Shown one piece after another: positions 8,522-18,383 of a stretch of 64,000 nucleotides of DNA (its first letter is position 1; every line of letters begins with the position of its first letter). The translations under genes were made by a program, and so were the position numbers. This stretch comes from Streptomyces sp. MRC013 (GTDB lineage: Bacteria > Actinomycetota > Actinomycetes > Streptomycetales > Streptomycetaceae), in NCBI RefSeq assembly GCF_023614235.1, contig NZ_CP094264.1, forward strand, positions 4,154,001 to 4,218,000, in the 5' to 3' direction. A model generated the notes under the pieces. It searched no databases and was not told where the DNA came from. It saw nothing but the letters and a program-made list of their open reading frames with translations.

Positions 8522-9543
8522 CACAGCCGCCGCAGACCGGGCCGCTGGGCGAGGAACGCCTCCCCGGCGGGTTGCTGGGCGACCGCGGGCACGGGCGTGC
8601 GCTGCAGGATGTCCGCCACGACCTGCTCGGCGGTCCGCCGGTTCAGCTGCGCCTGCGCGGTCGGCAGCAGCCGGTGCGCCAGCACGGGCACGGCCAGCGC
8701 CTGCACGTCGTCGGGGAGCGTGTACGCGCGGCCGCCCAGCGCGGCGGCGGCCTTCGCGGCCCGCAGCAGGTGCAGCGTCGCGCGCGGGGAGGCGCCCAGC
8801 CGCAGGTCCGGGTGCGTCCGGGTCGCCCCGACCAGGTCCACCGCGTACCGCCGGACCGACTCGGCCACGTGGACGCCGCGCACCGCGTCGATCAACTTCA
8901 CCACGTCGTGGGCGTGCGCCACCGGCTGGATGCCGTCCAACGGGGACGCCTCGCCGTGGGTGTCCAGCATCCGCAGCTCGGCCTCGGCGCTCGGGTAGCC
9001 GATCGAGACGCGCGCCATGAAGCGGTCCCGCTGGGCCTCCGGCAGCGGATACGTTCCTTCCATCTCCACCGGGTTCTGCGTGGCCACCACCATGAACGGG
9101 CTCGGCAGCTCGTACGACCGCCCGTCGACGGTGACCTGACGCTCCTCCAGCGACTCCAGCAGCGCGGACTGCGTCTTCGGCGAGGCGCGGTTGATCTCGT
9201 CGCCGATCACGATCTGGGAGAAGATCGCGCCCGGCTTGAACTCGAACTCGCGCCGCTGCTGGTCGTAGACCGACACGCCCGTGATGTCGGACGGCAGCAG
9301 GTCGGGCGTGAACTGGATCCGCCGCACCGAGCAGTCGATGGACCGCGCGAGCGCCTTCGCCAGCATCGTCTTGCCGACCCCCGGGACGTCCTCGATGAGG
9401 AGGTGCCCCTCGGCCAGCAGCACGGTCAGCGAGAGCCCTACGACCTCGGGCTTGCCCTCGATCACACCCTCCACCGATCGGCGGACCCGCTCCGCTGTGG
9501 TGGTCAGGTCAGTGAGGCTCGCTCGGTCGTCATAGGTCGTCAC
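8521..9543 (-). CDS. MoxR-family AAA+ ATPase
   Basis: 340 residues from GTG 9543 (VTTYDDRASL), chosen because GAGGAGG lies 5-11 bases upstream; an upstream in-frame extension lacks such support. Motifs in order are Walker A IEDVPGVGKTMLAKALA (about residues 50-66), Walker B IVIGDEINRASPKTQSALLE (about 112-131) with the MoxR-specific DEINRA, sensor 1 MVVATQNPVEMEGTYPLPEA, and a lid domain ending near LRRL. MoxR ATPases act as chaperones that assemble or activate vWA-domain partners, here probably the DUF58 product. This is the first gene of the three-gene minus-strand operon. The promoter should lie in 9544-9747, where I see no clear hexamers. Confidence 0.92.
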   Translation of the reverse strand: MTTYDDRASLTDLTTTAERVRRSVEGVIEGKPEVVGLSLTVLLAEGHLLIEDVPGVGKTMLAKALARSIDCSVRRIQFTPDLLPSDITGVSVYDQQRREFEFKPGAIFSQIVIGDEINRASPKTQSALLESLEERQVTVDGRSYELPSPFMVVATQNPVEMEGTYPLPEAQRDRFMARVSIGYPSAEAELRMLDTHGEASPLDGIQPVAHAHDVVKLIDAVRGVHVAESVRRYAVDLVGATRTHPDLRLGASPRATLHLLRAAKAAAALGGRAYTLPDDVQALAVPVLAHRLLPTAQAQLNRRTAEQVVADILQRTPVPAVAQQPAGEAFLAQRPGLRRL

Positions 9544-9747
9544 CCGGCCCTCCTCGGCCCTTTCGATCACGGGCCGGCGCGACGAGGCGCGGCACGGCCC
9601 ACCCGGAAACACGGACACCGCCCGCGGCGCGTTCCCTGCGGTCCGGGAGGGGTGTCCCCTCGCATTCTTCTCGTCGTGCAGCGCGGTGTCACTCGGCTGT
9701 GGACAACCGCGGGCGATATGTCAGGGCTTCGGCGGGTCGGTCCCGCG

Positions 9748-9792
9748 GTCGGCACCGCCCCGGCGGCCACGGCGCGCCGGGGCGGTGCCGAC
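9748..9792 (-). terminator. Terminator of the carbonic anhydrase gene
   Basis: Arms 9748-9765 and 9775-9792 form a perfect 18-bp stem with a 9-base loop, 11 bases beyond the stop of the minus-strand carbonic anhydrase gene. Confidence 0.85.
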
Positions 9793-9803
9793 CCCCGGGC
9801 CGC

Positions 9804-10337
9804 TCAGGCCGGGTCGACCTCCCGCAGCAGGCCGGTCGTCACGTCGAAGACGAAGCCCCGCACGTCGTCGGTGTGCTGGAGGAAGGGCGAGGTGCGCACC
9901 CGCTGCATCGACTGCCGGACGTCCTGGTCGACGTCCCGGAAGGCCTCCACCGCCCAGGTGGGACGCTGCCCGACCTCCTGCTCCAGCTCGTCGCGGAAGC
10001 CCTCGGTGATCCTCTCCAGGCCGCACCCCGTGTGGTGCACGAGGGCGATGCTGCGGGTGCCGAGCGCCCGCTGGCTGATGGTGAGCGAGCGGATCACGTC
10101 GTCCGTGACCACACCGCCCGCGTTGCGGATGGTGTGGCAGTCGCCCAGGTGGAGGCCGAGCGCGGCGTGCAGGTCGAGGCGGGCGTCCATGCAGGCGACG
10201 ATGGCCACCTTGAGCACGGGCCGCGCGTCCATCCCGGGGTCGGTGAACTGCTCGGCGTAGTGGCGGTTGGCCTCGACGAGGCGGTCGGTGACCGTCTCGT
10301 TCCGGACATCGATCGGGGAGTGCGCGGAAGTCGACAT
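9804..10337 (-). CDS. Beta-class carbonic anhydrase
   Basis: 177 residues from ATG 10337 (MSTSAHSPIDVRNE). The enzyme hydrates CO2 to bicarbonate with a catalytic zinc. The beta-class ligands are visible: VAIVACMDARLDLHAALGL supplies the first Cys and the Asp-Arg dyad, and LVHHTGCGLERI supplies the His and second Cys. RNAGGVVTDDVIRSL is the conserved active-site loop. It is monocistronic: a hairpin terminator follows, and the divergent dcw promoter starts about 165 bases upstream. A more distant in-frame start would add 20 residues without similarity, so I prefer 10337. Confidence 0.92.
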   Translation of the reverse strand: MSTSAHSPIDVRNETVTDRLVEANRHYAEQFTDPGMDARPVLKVAIVACMDARLDLHAALGLHLGDCHTIRNAGGVVTDDVIRSLTISQRALGTRSIALVHHTGCGLERITEGFRDELEQEVGQRPTWAVEAFRDVDQDVRQSMQRVRTSPFLQHTDDVRGFVFDVTTGLLREVDPA

Positions 10338-10500
10338 GGCTATGACGTTAGTGGCCGGACCCCCGCGCGGCCCGTCCCGAGAGGGGACAAAGAGCCTCAA
10401 TGAGGGGCGCTGTGAGGTACCCCACAGGAAGAACCCGAAGGGTGGTACGTCCCGGTTCCTTCTCCTCGTCCGGACCCCGGGCGACGCGCTGACCGGTTGA

Positions 10501-10528
10501 TTGACCGCGCCGGGGAGTGGACTAGAGT
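10501..10528 (+). promoter_or_regulatory. Housekeeping-type promoter of the division/cell-wall cluster
   Basis: TTGACC (10501-10506) and TAGAGT (10523-10528) are separated by 16 bases, close to the HrdB consensus. Transcription would begin near 10535 and give a leader of about 165 bases before rsmH. The rest of 10338-10698 holds no gene that I can recognise. Confidence 0.72.
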
Positions 10529-10698
10529 GGCGCGGAGTTCACGGAGACATTGAGCGAATTCCGAGCGATTTCCGCAGTTTCTCCTCCGCGTGCGCGGTGA
10601 CATGTACGGCTCGGCCCCTCCGCCCGCCGGTCGGCCGACGCCCCCTCCGGCGCCGGTGGCCCGGTGGTACGTACGCCGCGCGGGACCTGAGAGGGCAG

Positions 10699-11727
10699 AT
10701 GAGAGGGCGCGATGGGGGTGCCGCCGGCCCGGAGCCGGTGGAACTCCCCGACAAGGACGGCGGCGAACGGCCGGGCGGGAACACCCGGCACGTCCCCGTG
10801 ATGCTCCGACGGTGCCTGGACCTGCTCGCTCCCGCGCTGGAGCGGCCCGGGGCGGTCGTCGTCGACTGCACCCTCGGCCTCGGCGGCCACAGCGAGGCAC
10901 TGCTCGGCCGGTTCCCCGGGGCGCGGCTCGTCGCCCTCGACCGCGACACCGAGGCGCTGCGCCTCTCCGGTGAGCGCCTCGCCCGCTTCGGCGACCGCGC
11001 CGCGCTCGTCCACGCCGTCTACGACGAGCTCCCCGACGTCCTCGAACGGCTCGGCGTCCCGCGCGTCCAGGGCGTCCTGTTCGACCTCGGTGTCTCCTCC
11101 ATGCAGCTCGACGAGGCCGACCGCGGCTTCGCCTACGCCCAGGACGCCCCGCTCGACATGCGCATGGACCAGACGGCGGGCGTCAGCGCCGCCGAGGTCC
11201 TCAACACGTACCCGCCCGGCGAACTGGTCCGCGTCCTGCGCGCCTACGGCGAGGAGAAGCAGGCCAAGCGGATCGTCGCCGCCATCGTGCGGGAGCGGGA
11301 GAAGGAGCCGTTCACCCGCAGCGCCCGCCTGGTCGAGCTGATCCGCGACGCCCTGCCGCAGGCCGCCAAGCGCACCGGCGGCAACCCGGCCAAACGGACC
11401 TTCCAGGCCCTGCGCATCGAGGTCAACGGCGAGCTGGCCGTACTGGAGCGGGCGATCCCGGCCGCCGTGCGGGCCCTCGCGGTCGGCGGGCGGATCGCCG
11501 TCCTGTCGTACCACTCGCTGGAGGACCGCCTGGTCAAACAGGTGTTCGCCGCGGGCGCCGCCACCACGGCACCGCCCGGTCTGCCCGTGGTCCCCGAGCG
11601 GTACCAGCCGCGACTCAAGCTCCTGACCCGCGGCGCCGAACTCCCCACCGAGGAGGAGGTCGCCGAGAACCGCAGGGCCGCGCCGGCCCGGCTGCGCGGC
11701 GCGGAACGGATCAGGGAGGACGCGTGA
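10699..11727 (+). CDS. rsmH: 16S rRNA (cytosine(1402)-N4)-methyltransferase RsmH
   Basis: 342 residues from ATG 10699, with GAGAGGG just upstream. RsmH (MraW) methylates C1402 of 16S rRNA in the ribosomal P site. It shows the family opening [21 protein letters not shown] motif [52 protein letters not shown], the MRMDQT motif and the C-terminal [18 protein letters not shown]. It has an N-terminal extension of about 25 residues that could be trimmed if GTG near 10739 is used. It is the first gene of the dcw cluster and overlaps ftsL by GTGA. Confidence 0.95.
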   Translation: MRGRDGGAAGPEPVELPDKDGGERPGGNTRHVPVMLRRCLDLLAPALERPGAVVVDCTLGLGGHSEALLGRFPGARLVALDRDTEALRLSGERLARFGDRAALVHAVYDELPDVLERLGVPRVQGVLFDLGVSSMQLDEADRGFAYAQDAPLDMRMDQTAGVSAAEVLNTYPPGELVRVLRAYGEEKQAKRIVAAIVREREKEPFTRSARLVELIRDALPQAAKRTGGNPAKRTFQALRIEVNGELAVLERAIPAAVRALAVGGRIAVLSYHSLEDRLVKQVFAAGAATTAPPGLPVVPERYQPRLKLLTRGAELPTEEEVAENRRAAPARLRGAERIREDA

Positions 11728-12197
11728 CGAAGGCGGGGCCTCCGAAGGGGCGCGCGGCCCGGCTCGCCCGGTTCGTGCCGTCCGGGCCGGGCACCGCCGC
11801 CCGCACCCCCTTCGTCCTGCTCGTCGTGGTCCTCCTCGGCGGCGGACTCATCGGGCTCCTGCTCCTCAACACCTCCCTGAGCCAGGGGTCCTTCAAGCTG
11901 GCCGAGCTGAAACGGAGGACCACCGAGCTCACCGACCAGGAGCAGGCCCTCCAGCGGGAGGTCGACACCCGCTCCGCCCCCGACGCGCTGGAGCGGCGGG
12001 CCCGCGAGCTGGGCATGGTGCCCGGCGGCGCCCCCGCCTTCCTGGAACCGGACGGCACGGTCCGCGGCCTCCCCGGCCCGGCCCCCGCCGCACCCGGCGC
12101 CCTCCCCGGCGCGGACCCGTCACCGCAGCTCGCGTCCGCCCCCGTGCCCCGCGCCCCCGCGGCCCCGGCCCCCGTCCCGACGACCCCCGGCAGGTGA
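11724..12197 (+). CDS. ftsL: Cell division protein FtsL
   Basis: 157 residues from GTG 11724, which overlaps the rsmH stop. It has the bitopic FtsL layout: a basic cytoplasmic N-terminus, one membrane helix ([21 protein letters not shown], about 28-48), a coiled-coil-like stretch [26 protein letters not shown], and a long Pro/Ala-rich extracytoplasmic tail typical of streptomycetes. FtsL helps link FtsQ to the FtsW/FtsI synthase at septa. Sequence conservation in this family is low, so the call relies on topology and its position between rsmH and ftsI. Confidence 0.88.
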   Translation: MTKAGPPKGRAARLARFVPSGPGTAARTPFVLLVVVLLGGGLIGLLLLNTSLSQGSFKLAELKRRTTELTDQEQALQREVDTRSAPDALERRARELGMVPGGAPAFLEPDGTVRGLPGPAPAAPGALPGADPSPQLASAPVPRAPAAPAPVPTTPGR

Positions 12198-12200
12198 GCA

Positions 12201-14180
12201 GTGCCCTCCCAGGAACCTCCGCACCGCCGCGCCCCCCGGCCCTCCGGCGCCCGGCGCACCCCGGGCGCCGCCCGTGCGGACCGCGCCGGCCGCCCGCGCC
12301 CCGCGCCCCGCCCGGGGCAGGCCCCGCCCCGGTCCGCGCGCCCGCTCCGCCTCGGCAACCCGCGCCCCCGCCTCCGCCTGGTCAGCCTCGGCCTGACCCT
12401 CGTCATGCTGGCGTTCGTCGTACGGCTCCTCCAGGTCCAGGCCGTCGACGCCGCCGCCTACGCCGCCAAGGCCGAGAAGAACCGCTACCTGAGCCACAAG
12501 CTGGCCGCCGAGCGCGGCGAGATCACCGACCGCTCCGGCATCGCGCTGGCCACCAGCGTCGACGCGTACGACATCACCGCCGACCCGAAGATGTTCACCC
12601 CGCAGGAGAGCAAGGTCCCCGACGCGCCCGAGCAGGCGGCCGCCCTCCTCGCCCCGATCCTCGGCAAGGACCCGGACGAGCTGGTCCGCACCCTCAAGGC
12701 ACCGCCGTCCCCGCGCTACGCCGTCCTCGCCCGCAAGCAGACCCCGCAGGTCTGGAACCAGATCAGGGGCCTCAAAAGGCTCCTCGCGAAGAAGGCCCGC
12801 GAGGACGCGGCCGGAGGCGGCCCCGGCGTCAGCGTCCTGGCCGGCGTGCTGAGCGAGAAGAGCAGCAGGCGCGTCTACCCGAACGGTTCCCTCGGCGCGG
12901 GGATACTCGGCTACGTCAACACCGAGGGCCGCGGTGCCGGCGGCCTCGAGGCGATGCTCGACCGGGAACTCGCCGGCCGGGACGGCAGCATCACCTACGC
13001 CCACTCCGGCGGCCGCCGGGTGCCCACCGCCGGCGCCCGCGAGACGCCCGCCGTACCCGGCTCCGACATCGAGCTGACCATCGACCGCGACATCCAGTGG
13101 GCCGCCCAGAAGGCCATCGCCGAGCAGGTCGCCGCCTCCCGCGCCGACCGCGGCTACGTCGTCGTCCAGAACGTCCGGACCGGCGAGATCCTCGCCATGG
13201 CCAACGCCCCCGGGTTCGACCCCAACGACCTGTCGCGGGCCGATTCCGCCGCCATGGGGAACGCCGCCCTCCAGGACGCCTTCGAACCCGGCTCCACCGC
13301 CAAGGTGATGTCGATGGCGGCCGTACTGGAGGAGGGCGTCGCCACGCCCTCCACCCACGTCGTCGTCCCCAACCGGCTGCACCGCGGCGACCGCCTCTTC
13401 AAGGACGACGTCGACCACCCCACCTGGTACCTGACGCTCAACGGCGTCCTCGCCAAGTCGTCCAACATCGGCACCATCCTCGCCACCGGCCAGCTCGGCC
13501 GGAACCAGGCGGAGGCCAACCGGGTCCTCCACGCGTACCTGCGCAAGTTCGGCATCGGCAGCCCCACCGGCCTCGGCTACCCGGGCGAGACCTCTGGCAT
13601 CCTCGCCCACCCGCGGAGCTGGAACACCTCCCAGCAGTACACGATCCCCTTCGGCCAGGGACTGTCCGTCAACGCCGTGCAGGCCGCCTCCGTCTACTCG
13701 ACCATCGGCAACGGCGGCGTCCGCGTCGCACCCACCCTGGTCCGCGGCACCCGGGGCCCCGACGGCCGCTTCGCCCCCGCCCCCGCGCCGGACAGGACGC
13801 GTGTCGTGAGCGAGAAGACCGCCGAAACCCTCGCCGCCATGCTGGAATCGGTCGTCGACGACCGGGAGGGCACCGGCACCAGGGCCGCCATCCCCGGCTA
13901 CCGCGTCGCCGGCAAGACCGGCACCGCCAACCGGGTCGACCCGCGACTCGGCCGCTACAAGGGGTACACCGCCTCCTTCGCCGGGTTCGCACCCGCCGAC
14001 GACCCCCGGATCACCGTCTACTGCGCCATCCAGAACCCCACCCGGGGCAGCTACTTCGGCGGCCAGATCTGCGGCCCGGTCCACAAGAAGGTCATGGAGT
14101 TCGCCCTGAAGACCCTGCACATCGCGCCGACCGGAGCACGGCCCCCGCGCATGCCGGTCACCTTCACGCCCGGCAGCTGA
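12201..14180 (+). CDS. ftsI: Septal class B penicillin-binding protein FtsI (PBP3)
   Basis: 659 residues from GTG 12201. The enzyme cross-links septal peptidoglycan. After an Arg/Pro-rich cytoplasmic tail of about 50 residues comes a membrane anchor (LVSLGLTLVMLAFVVRLL), then the dimerisation domain starting near RGEITDRSGIALA. The transpeptidase domain carries the three active-site motifs: S365-T-A-K368 (nucleophile), S420-S-N422, and K572-T-G574. It lies three bases after ftsL and 16 bases before murE. It should work with FtsW, the glycosyltransferase encoded further along the same cluster. Confidence 0.96.
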   Translation: MPSQEPPHRRAPRPSGARRTPGAARADRAGRPRPAPRPGQAPPRSARPLRLGNPRPRLRLVSLGLTLVMLAFVVRLLQVQAVDAAAYAAKAEKNRYLSHKLAAERGEITDRSGIALATSVDAYDITADPKMFTPQESKVPDAPEQAAALLAPILGKDPDELVRTLKAPPSPRYAVLARKQTPQVWNQIRGLKRLLAKKAREDAAGGGPGVSVLAGVLSEKSSRRVYPNGSLGAGILGYVNTEGRGAGGLEAMLDRELAGRDGSITYAHSGGRRVPTAGARETPAVPGSDIELTIDRDIQWAAQKAIAEQVAASRADRGYVVVQNVRTGEILAMANAPGFDPNDLSRADSAAMGNAALQDAFEPGSTAKVMSMAAVLEEGVATPSTHVVVPNRLHRGDRLFKDDVDHPTWYLTLNGVLAKSSNIGTILATGQLGRNQAEANRVLHAYLRKFGIGSPTGLGYPGETSGILAHPRSWNTSQQYTIPFGQGLSVNAVQAASVYSTIGNGGVRVAPTLVRGTRGPDGRFAPAPAPDRTRVVSEKTAETLAAMLESVVDDREGTGTRAAIPGYRVAGKTGTANRVDPRLGRYKGYTASFAGFAPADDPRITVYCAIQNPTRGSYFGGQICGPVHKKVMEFALKTLHIAPTGARPPRMPVTFTPGS

Positions 14181-14196
14181 GCCGAGGGGAGCCCCA

Positions 14197-15882
14197 GTGA
14201 CGACGATCACGCCAGACGACGGGAACCGATCCGGCGGCGGCCGCGAACCGGCGGCCTCATTTAGCCCGATCACGGGTGCGCCCGGTACGCTCACCGCCGT
14301 GCCCCACCCTGATCAGCCCCGAACCACCGACCAGGACGTCCCCGCGAAACAGCCGGGGGCGCCCCGCCCGGCCCGGGTCCGCCCCACGCCCCTCGGCGAA
14401 CTGGCCGCCCGGCTGGCCGCACCCGCTCCGCACGGGCCGGACCGGCCGTTCGAGGGACGGGTCACCGGCATCACCCACGACTCCCGGGCGGTACGCCCCG
14501 GGGACGTGTACGCCGCGCTGCCGGGCGCCCGGCTGCACGGCGCCGACTTCGCCGCCCAGGCCGCCGGCCTCGGCGCCGCCGCGATCCTCACCGACCCTGC
14601 GGGAGCCGACCGCGCCGCGGCGACCGGCCTGCCCGTCCTGGTGGCCGACGACCCGCGCGGCCGGATGGGCGAACTCGCCGCCGAGATCTACGGCCGTCCC
14701 GGCTCCGGCCTCCTCACCATCGGGATCACCGGCACGTCCGGCAAGACCACCACCGCGTACCTCGTCGAAGGCGGCCTCAGGGCCGCCGGGCGCACCCCCG
14801 GGCTGATCGGCACCGTCGAGACGCGCATCGGCGACGAGCGCGTCAGGTCCGAGCGGACCACCCCCGAGGCCACCGACCTCCAGGCCCTGCTCGCCGTCAT
14901 GCGGGAGCGCGGCGTGGAGGCGGTCGCCATGGAGGTGTCCAGCCACGCCCTCGTGCTCGGCCGGGTCGACGGCTGCGTCTTCGACGTCGCCGTCTTCAGC
15001 AACCTCAGCCCGGAGCACATGGAGTTCCACTCCGGCATGGAGGACTACTTCCGGGCCAAGGCGCAGCTGTTCACCCCGCGCCGCTCCCGCCGGGGGGTCG
15101 TCAACCACGACGACGAGTACGGCAGGAGACTGGCCGCCGAGGCGACCGTGCCCGTCGTCACCTTCTCCGCCGACGGCGACCCGGACGCCGACTGGCGTGC
15201 CGAGGACGTCCGCAGCGGCCCCCTCGGCAGCACGTTCACCATCGTCGGCCCCGGGGGCGAGCGGATCGACGCCCGGGCGCCGCTGCCGGGTCCGTTCAAC
15301 GTCGCCAACGCCCTCGCCGCCGTCGTCGCCCTCGCCGTCGCCGGCGTCGACCCGCGGACGGCCGCCGACGGCGTCGCCGCCGTGCCCGGCGTGCCCGGTC
15401 GGCTGGAGCGCGTCGACGCCGGTCAGCCGTACCTCGCCGTGGTCGACTACGCCCACAAGACCGACGCCGTCGAGTCCGTGCTGCGCTCCCTGCGCAAGGT
15501 CACCGAGGGCGGGATCCACATCGTCCTCGGCTGCGGGGGCGACCGCGACGTCACCAAGCGGGGCCCCATGGGCGCCGCCGCGGCGCGCCTCGCCGACACC
15601 GCCGTGCTGACCTCCGACAACCCGCGCTCCGAGGACCCCCTCGCGATCCTCTCCGCGATGCTCGCCGGCGCCGCCCGGGTACCCGCCCGCGAACGGGGCA
15701 CCGTCCTCGTCGACCCCGACCGCGCCTCCGCGATCGCCGCCGCCGTGGCCCGCGCGCGGCCGGGCGACACCGTGCTCGTCGCGGGCAAGGGCCACGAGCA
15801 GGGCCAGGACATCGCAGGCGTGGTACGGCCCTTCGACGACCGCCAGGTCCTGCGGGAAGCCATCCAGAACAGTCAGGGATGA
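14197..15882 (+). CDS. murE: UDP-N-acetylmuramoyl-tripeptide synthetase MurE
   Basis: 561 residues from GTG 14197 (GAGGGGAGCC upstream). MurE adds the third residue to the peptidoglycan stem peptide. Seen are the N-terminal uridine-binding domain (GITHDSRAVRPGDVYAALPG), the ATP-binding loop GTSGKTTTAYLVEGG (from G179), and the central-domain motif NLSPEHMEFH. The C-terminal DNPR signature (D474-R477) recognises diaminopimelate. Streptomyces walls contain LL-DAP, so the substrate is inferred to be LL-DAP. The N-terminus is about 60 residues longer than usual; an alternative GTG at 14299 would shorten it. Four bases separate it from murF. Confidence 0.95.
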   Translation: MTTITPDDGNRSGGGREPAASFSPITGAPGTLTAVPHPDQPRTTDQDVPAKQPGAPRPARVRPTPLGELAARLAAPAPHGPDRPFEGRVTGITHDSRAVRPGDVYAALPGARLHGADFAAQAAGLGAAAILTDPAGADRAAATGLPVLVADDPRGRMGELAAEIYGRPGSGLLTIGITGTSGKTTTAYLVEGGLRAAGRTPGLIGTVETRIGDERVRSERTTPEATDLQALLAVMRERGVEAVAMEVSSHALVLGRVDGCVFDVAVFSNLSPEHMEFHSGMEDYFRAKAQLFTPRRSRRGVVNHDDEYGRRLAAEATVPVVTFSADGDPDADWRAEDVRSGPLGSTFTIVGPGGERIDARAPLPGPFNVANALAAVVALAVAGVDPRTAADGVAAVPGVPGRLERVDAGQPYLAVVDYAHKTDAVESVLRSLRKVTEGGIHIVLGCGGDRDVTKRGPMGAAAARLADTAVLTSDNPRSEDPLAILSAMLAGAARVPARERGTVLVDPDRASAIAAAVARARPGDTVLVAGKGHEQGQDIAGVVRPFDDRQVLREAIQNSQG

Positions 15883-15886
15883 AGAA

Positions 15887-17316
15887 GTGATCGCCCTCTC
15901 CCTCACCGAGATCGCCGAAATCGTCGGCGGGCAGACGCACGACATACCGGATCCGGAGGTACGGGTCACCGGTTCCGTGGTCTACGACTCCCGCCAGGTC
16001 GAGCCCGGCGGTCTCTTCGCCGCGTTCGCCGGTGAGAACGCCGACGGGCACGACCACGCACGCGGCGCCGTCGAGGCCGGAGCGGTGGCCGTCCTGGCCA
16101 CCCGGCCCGTCGGCGTCCCCGCCGTCGTCGTGCCCGACGTGACCGCCGCCCTCGGCGCGCTCGCCCGCGCCGTCGTCGGGCGGCTCGGCACCACCGTGGT
16201 CGCCTTGACGGGCTCGGCCGGCAAGACCAGCACCAAGGACCTCGTCGCGCAGCTCCTCCAACGCCTGGGCCCCACCGTCTGGCCGGCCGGCAACCTCAAC
16301 AACGAGATCGGCCTTCCGGTGACCGCTCTGCGCGCCACCGCGGAGACCCGGCACCTCGTCCTGGAGATGGGCGCGCGCGGCGTCGGCCACATCCGCTACC
16401 TCACCGGGCTGACCCCGCCCCGCATCGGCCTCGTCCTCAACGTGGGCTCCGCCCACATCGGCGAGTTCGGCGGCCGTGAGCGGATCGCCCAGGCGAAGGG
16501 CGAGCTCGTCGAGTCCCTCCCGCCCGCCGAGGAGGGCGGCGTGGCCGTCCTCAACGCCGACGACCCGCTCGTGAAGGCCATGGCGTCCCGCACCGAGGCG
16601 CGCGTGGTCTTCTTCGGCGAGTCCCCGGAAGCGTCCGTACGCGCCGAAAATGTCCGTCTCACAGAGGACGGACGGCCTTCTTTCCGCCTCCACACACCCA
16701 CCGGGTGCAGCGATGTGACCATGCGCCTGTACGGTGAGCACCACGTGTCGAACGCGCTCGCCGCGGCCGCCGTCGCCCATGAGCTGGGCATGCCCGTGCA
16801 CGAGATCGCCGCCGCGCTCTCCGAGGCGGGCTCCCTCTCCCGCTGGCGCATGGAGGTCACCGAGCGTCCGGACGGTGTGACGATCGTCAACGACGCCTAC
16901 AACGCGAATCCCGAGTCCATGCGGGCCGCTCTGCGCGCGCTCGCGGCCATGGGCGAGGCCGCACGGGCCAGGGGGGACGCACGTGGGCGGTGCTCGGCCT
17001 GATGGCCGAGCTCGGCGACGAGGCGCTCGCCGAGCACGACGCGGTCGGGCGGCTCGCCGTCCGGCTCAATGTCGGCAAGCTCGTCGCAGTCGGGGGCAGG
17101 GAAGCGTCCTGGCTGCAACTGGGCGCATACAACGAGGGTTCGTGGGGTGAGGAGTCGGTGCACGTGTCCGACGCGCAGGCGGCGATCGACCTGTTGCGCA
17201 GTGAACTGCGTCCGGGTGACGTCGTGCTGGTGAAGGCTTCCAGGTCGGTCGGGCTCGAGCGGGTCGCCCAGGCACTGCTCGAGAACACCACCGAGGGCGA
17301 GGTCGCCGGCCGATGA
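15887..17316 (+). CDS. murF: UDP-N-acetylmuramoyl-tripeptide--D-alanyl-D-alanine ligase MurF (frame broken as assembled)
   Basis: MurF adds D-Ala-D-Ala to complete the UDP-MurNAc-pentapeptide. The first frame (GTG 15887) shows [16 protein letters not shown], the ATP loop [29 protein letters not shown] and [18 protein letters not shown]. It then ends early in GDARGRCSA. The expected continuation [20 protein letters not shown], running on to [20 protein letters not shown], is in another frame that reaches the TGA at 17314-17316. The break is at a run of six G (16971-16976); a seventh G restores 476 residues with no loss. Because murF is essential and both halves are intact, this is most probably a sequence error. 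The stop overlaps the mraY start (ATGA). Confidence 0.93.
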
Positions 17317-18383
17317 GGCAGATCCTCTTCGCGGGGGCCATCGGGCTCTTCCTGACCCTGATCGGTACGCCGCTGCTGATCAAGCTCCTGGCCCGCAAGG
17401 GGTACGGGCAGTTCATCCGGGACGACGGCCCGCGCACCCACGGCAGCAAGAAGGGCACGCCCACCATGGGCGGCATCTCCTTCATCCTGGCCACGCTCAT
17501 CGCGTACGCCCTGGCCAAGGTCATCACCGGTGAGGACCCGTCGTACTCGGGCGTCCTGGTGCTGTTCCTGATGGCCGGCATGGGCCTCGTCGGGTTCCTC
17601 GACGACTACATCAAGATCGTCAAGCAGCGGTCGCTCGGCCTGCGGGCCAAGGCCAAGATGGCCGGCCAGCTGATCGTCGGCATCGCCTTCGCCGTCCTCG
17701 CCCTGCAGTTCTCCGACAAGCGGGGGCTGGCCCCGGCCTCCACCAAGCTGTCGTTCATCACCGACTTCGGCTGGACCATCGGCCCGGTGCTGTTCGTCGT
17801 CTGGGCGCTGTTCATGATCCTGGCGATGTCGAACGGCGTGAACCTGACGGACGGTCTGGACGGCCTGGCCACCGGCGCGTCGGTGATGGTCTTCGGCGCG
17901 TACACCTTCATCGGGCTCTGGCAGTTCCAGGAGTCCTGCGCCAACGCCAAGGAACTCACCAACCCGAACGCCTGCTTCGAGGTGCGCGACCCGCTCGACC
18001 TCGCCGTCGTGGCCTCCGCGCTGATGGGCGCCTGCTTCGGCTTCCTGTGGTGGAACACCTCGCCCGCGAAGATCTTCATGGGCGACACCGGTTCGCTCGC
18101 CCTCGGCGGCGCCCTCGCCGGCCTCGCCATCTGCTCCCGCACGGAGCTGTTGCTGGCGATCCTCGGCGGCCTCTTCGTCCTGATCACCCTCTCCGTGATC
18201 ATCCAGGTCGGCTCCTTCCGGATGACCGGCAGGCGCGTCTTCCGCATGGCGCCCCTGCAACACCACTTCGAGCTCAAGGGCTGGTCGGAAGTGCTCGTCG
18301 TGGTGCGGTTCTGGATCATCCAGGGCATGTGCGTCATCGTGGGCCTGGGACTCTTCTACGCGGGATGGGCGGCCGACAAGTGA
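17313..18383 (+). CDS. mraY: Phospho-N-acetylmuramoyl-pentapeptide transferase MraY
   Basis: 356 residues from ATG 17313. MraY transfers phospho-MurNAc-pentapeptide to undecaprenyl phosphate, making lipid I on the inner face of the membrane. About ten hydrophobic helices are present. Family motifs are all there: [21 protein letters not shown] with the paired Asp, [27 protein letters not shown], and the C-terminal [12 protein letters not shown]. Its start overlaps murF and its stop overlaps the murD GTG, so translation is likely coupled across all three. Confidence 0.97.
   Translation: MRQILFAGAIGLFLTLIGTPLLIKLLARKGYGQFIRDDGPRTHGSKKGTPTMGGISFILATLIAYALAKVITGEDPSYSGVLVLFLMAGMGLVGFLDDYIKIVKQRSLGLRAKAKMAGQLIVGIAFAVLALQFSDKRGLAPASTKLSFITDFGWTIGPVLFVVWALFMILAMSNGVNLTDGLDGLATGASVMVFGAYTFIGLWQFQESCANAKELTNPNACFEVRDPLDLAVVASALMGACFGFLWWNTSPAKIFMGDTGSLALGGALAGLAICSRTELLLAILGGLFVLITLSVIIQVGSFRMTGRRVFRMAPLQHHFELKGWSEVLVVVRFWIIQGMCVIVGLGLFYAGWAADK

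Noticed and set aside
12120..14294. A long minus-strand frame opposite ftsI
   Set aside because: Composition is Gly/Val/Asp-rich, as expected for the antisense of a GC-rich gene; ftsI itself is certain.
16971..16976. Programmed ribosomal frameshifting in murF
   Set aside because: No downstream stimulatory structure or known precedent, and the same kind of break occurs at G/C runs in unrelated genes, so sequence error is simpler.
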